Source: Thioalkalivibrio sulfidiphilus HL-EbGr7 (GTDB lineage: Bacteria > Pseudomonadota > Gammaproteobacteria > Ectothiorhodospirales > Ectothiorhodospiraceae). From it: a stretch of DNA of 64,000 nt. The notes under the pieces were generated by a model. It saw only the letters and a list, made by a program, of their open reading frames with translations. It was not told the DNA's origin and did no database searches. Both the position numbers and the translations under genes were made by a program. The stretch spans positions 3,358,501-3,422,500 of the forward strand of contig NC_011901.1 in the NCBI RefSeq assembly GCF_000021985.1, read 5' to 3'. Shown in pieces: positions 63,907 to 64,000 of this stretch (its first letter is position 1; every line of letters begins with the position of its first letter).

Positions 63907-64000
63907 CAGTGCACCTCCACCTCGGCGGCGAGCCGCTGGGCCTCGTCCACGCTGGTGCGGCCTTCCAGGGCGTAGTCCAGAGCCACGCGCATGAGCGGCC
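63906..64000 (-). CDS. mshE: MSHA pilus assembly ATPase MshE, C-terminal end
   Basis: The frame is open to the window edge. MRVALDYALEGRTSVDEAQR near the end matches the GspE/PilB-type C-terminus (ALEGRTS.EE). Its position just before mshG is the usual one. Only about 30 residues are visible. Confidence 0.75.
   Translation of the reverse strand, partial: PLMRVALDYALEGRTSVDEAQRLAAEVEVH

Overview
The window is about 64 kb of high-GC chromosome from a gammaproteobacterium. The order obgE-proB-rpsT-murJ-ribF-ileS-lspA-fkpB-ispH followed by pilE-pilY2-pilY1-pilX-pilW-pilV-fimU-fimT is the order I know from Pseudomonas aeruginosa. A proteobacterial phosphoribulokinase and two exported DsrE-like proteins point to an autotrophic, probably sulfur-oxidising relative, such as a Thioalkalivibrio-like Ectothiorhodospiraceae. 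That placement is inference. No rRNA, CRISPR array, phage or insertion sequence was seen.

Layout: 1-11.1 kb is the conserved housekeeping block, with two tandem DsrE-like genes between rpsT and murJ. 11.15-13.15 kb is an insertion between ispH and pilE: two VapBC-type toxin-antitoxin pairs interleaved with broken copies of the ispH 3' region. 13.2-21.0 kb (minus strand) is the type IVa minor pilin/PilY1 operon, followed by a RelBE-like pair and tRNA-Thr. 21.85-25.6 kb holds an Irr/Fur-type regulator, thiO, tRNA-Gly, thiS, thiG and trmB. 25.6-31.3 kb holds a universal stress protein, an SLC13-type transporter, phosphoribulokinase and a FIST sensor protein. 31.4-39.6 kb holds an aldo/keto reductase, then an HME-RND metal efflux operon (czcCBA-like plus DUF3240) sitting between a truncated and an intact tatD. 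39.7-50.6 kb holds tcdA, a GGDEF/EAL protein, a degenerate metallo-beta-lactamase-fold protein, a phosphatase, plsC, glyS, glyQ and a CDF cation transporter. 50.6-55.6 kb is the nitrogen module glnA, a DUF4124 gene and ntrBC, with NtrC-type palindromes before glnA and before ntrB. 55.8-64 kb (minus strand) is an MSHA-type pilus operon in the order mshE-G-F-A-C-D-O-P-Q.

The most unusual signal is between the genes. Many spacers hold long, often nested palindromes built from a few word-like motifs. In several copies the two arms match each other perfectly over 16-26 bp, although copies differ from one another. Some run into genes: they supply the end of trmB, lie at or next to the stop codons of the Irr/Fur gene and of a hypothetical gene, and form the prepilin leader codons of mshO and mshD. 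In those two pilin genes, repeats of different families end at the same codon.

A second theme is insertion beside housekeeping genes with partial duplication of the gene: toxin-antitoxin cassettes at the ispH 3' end and the metal efflux operon at the tatD 5' end.
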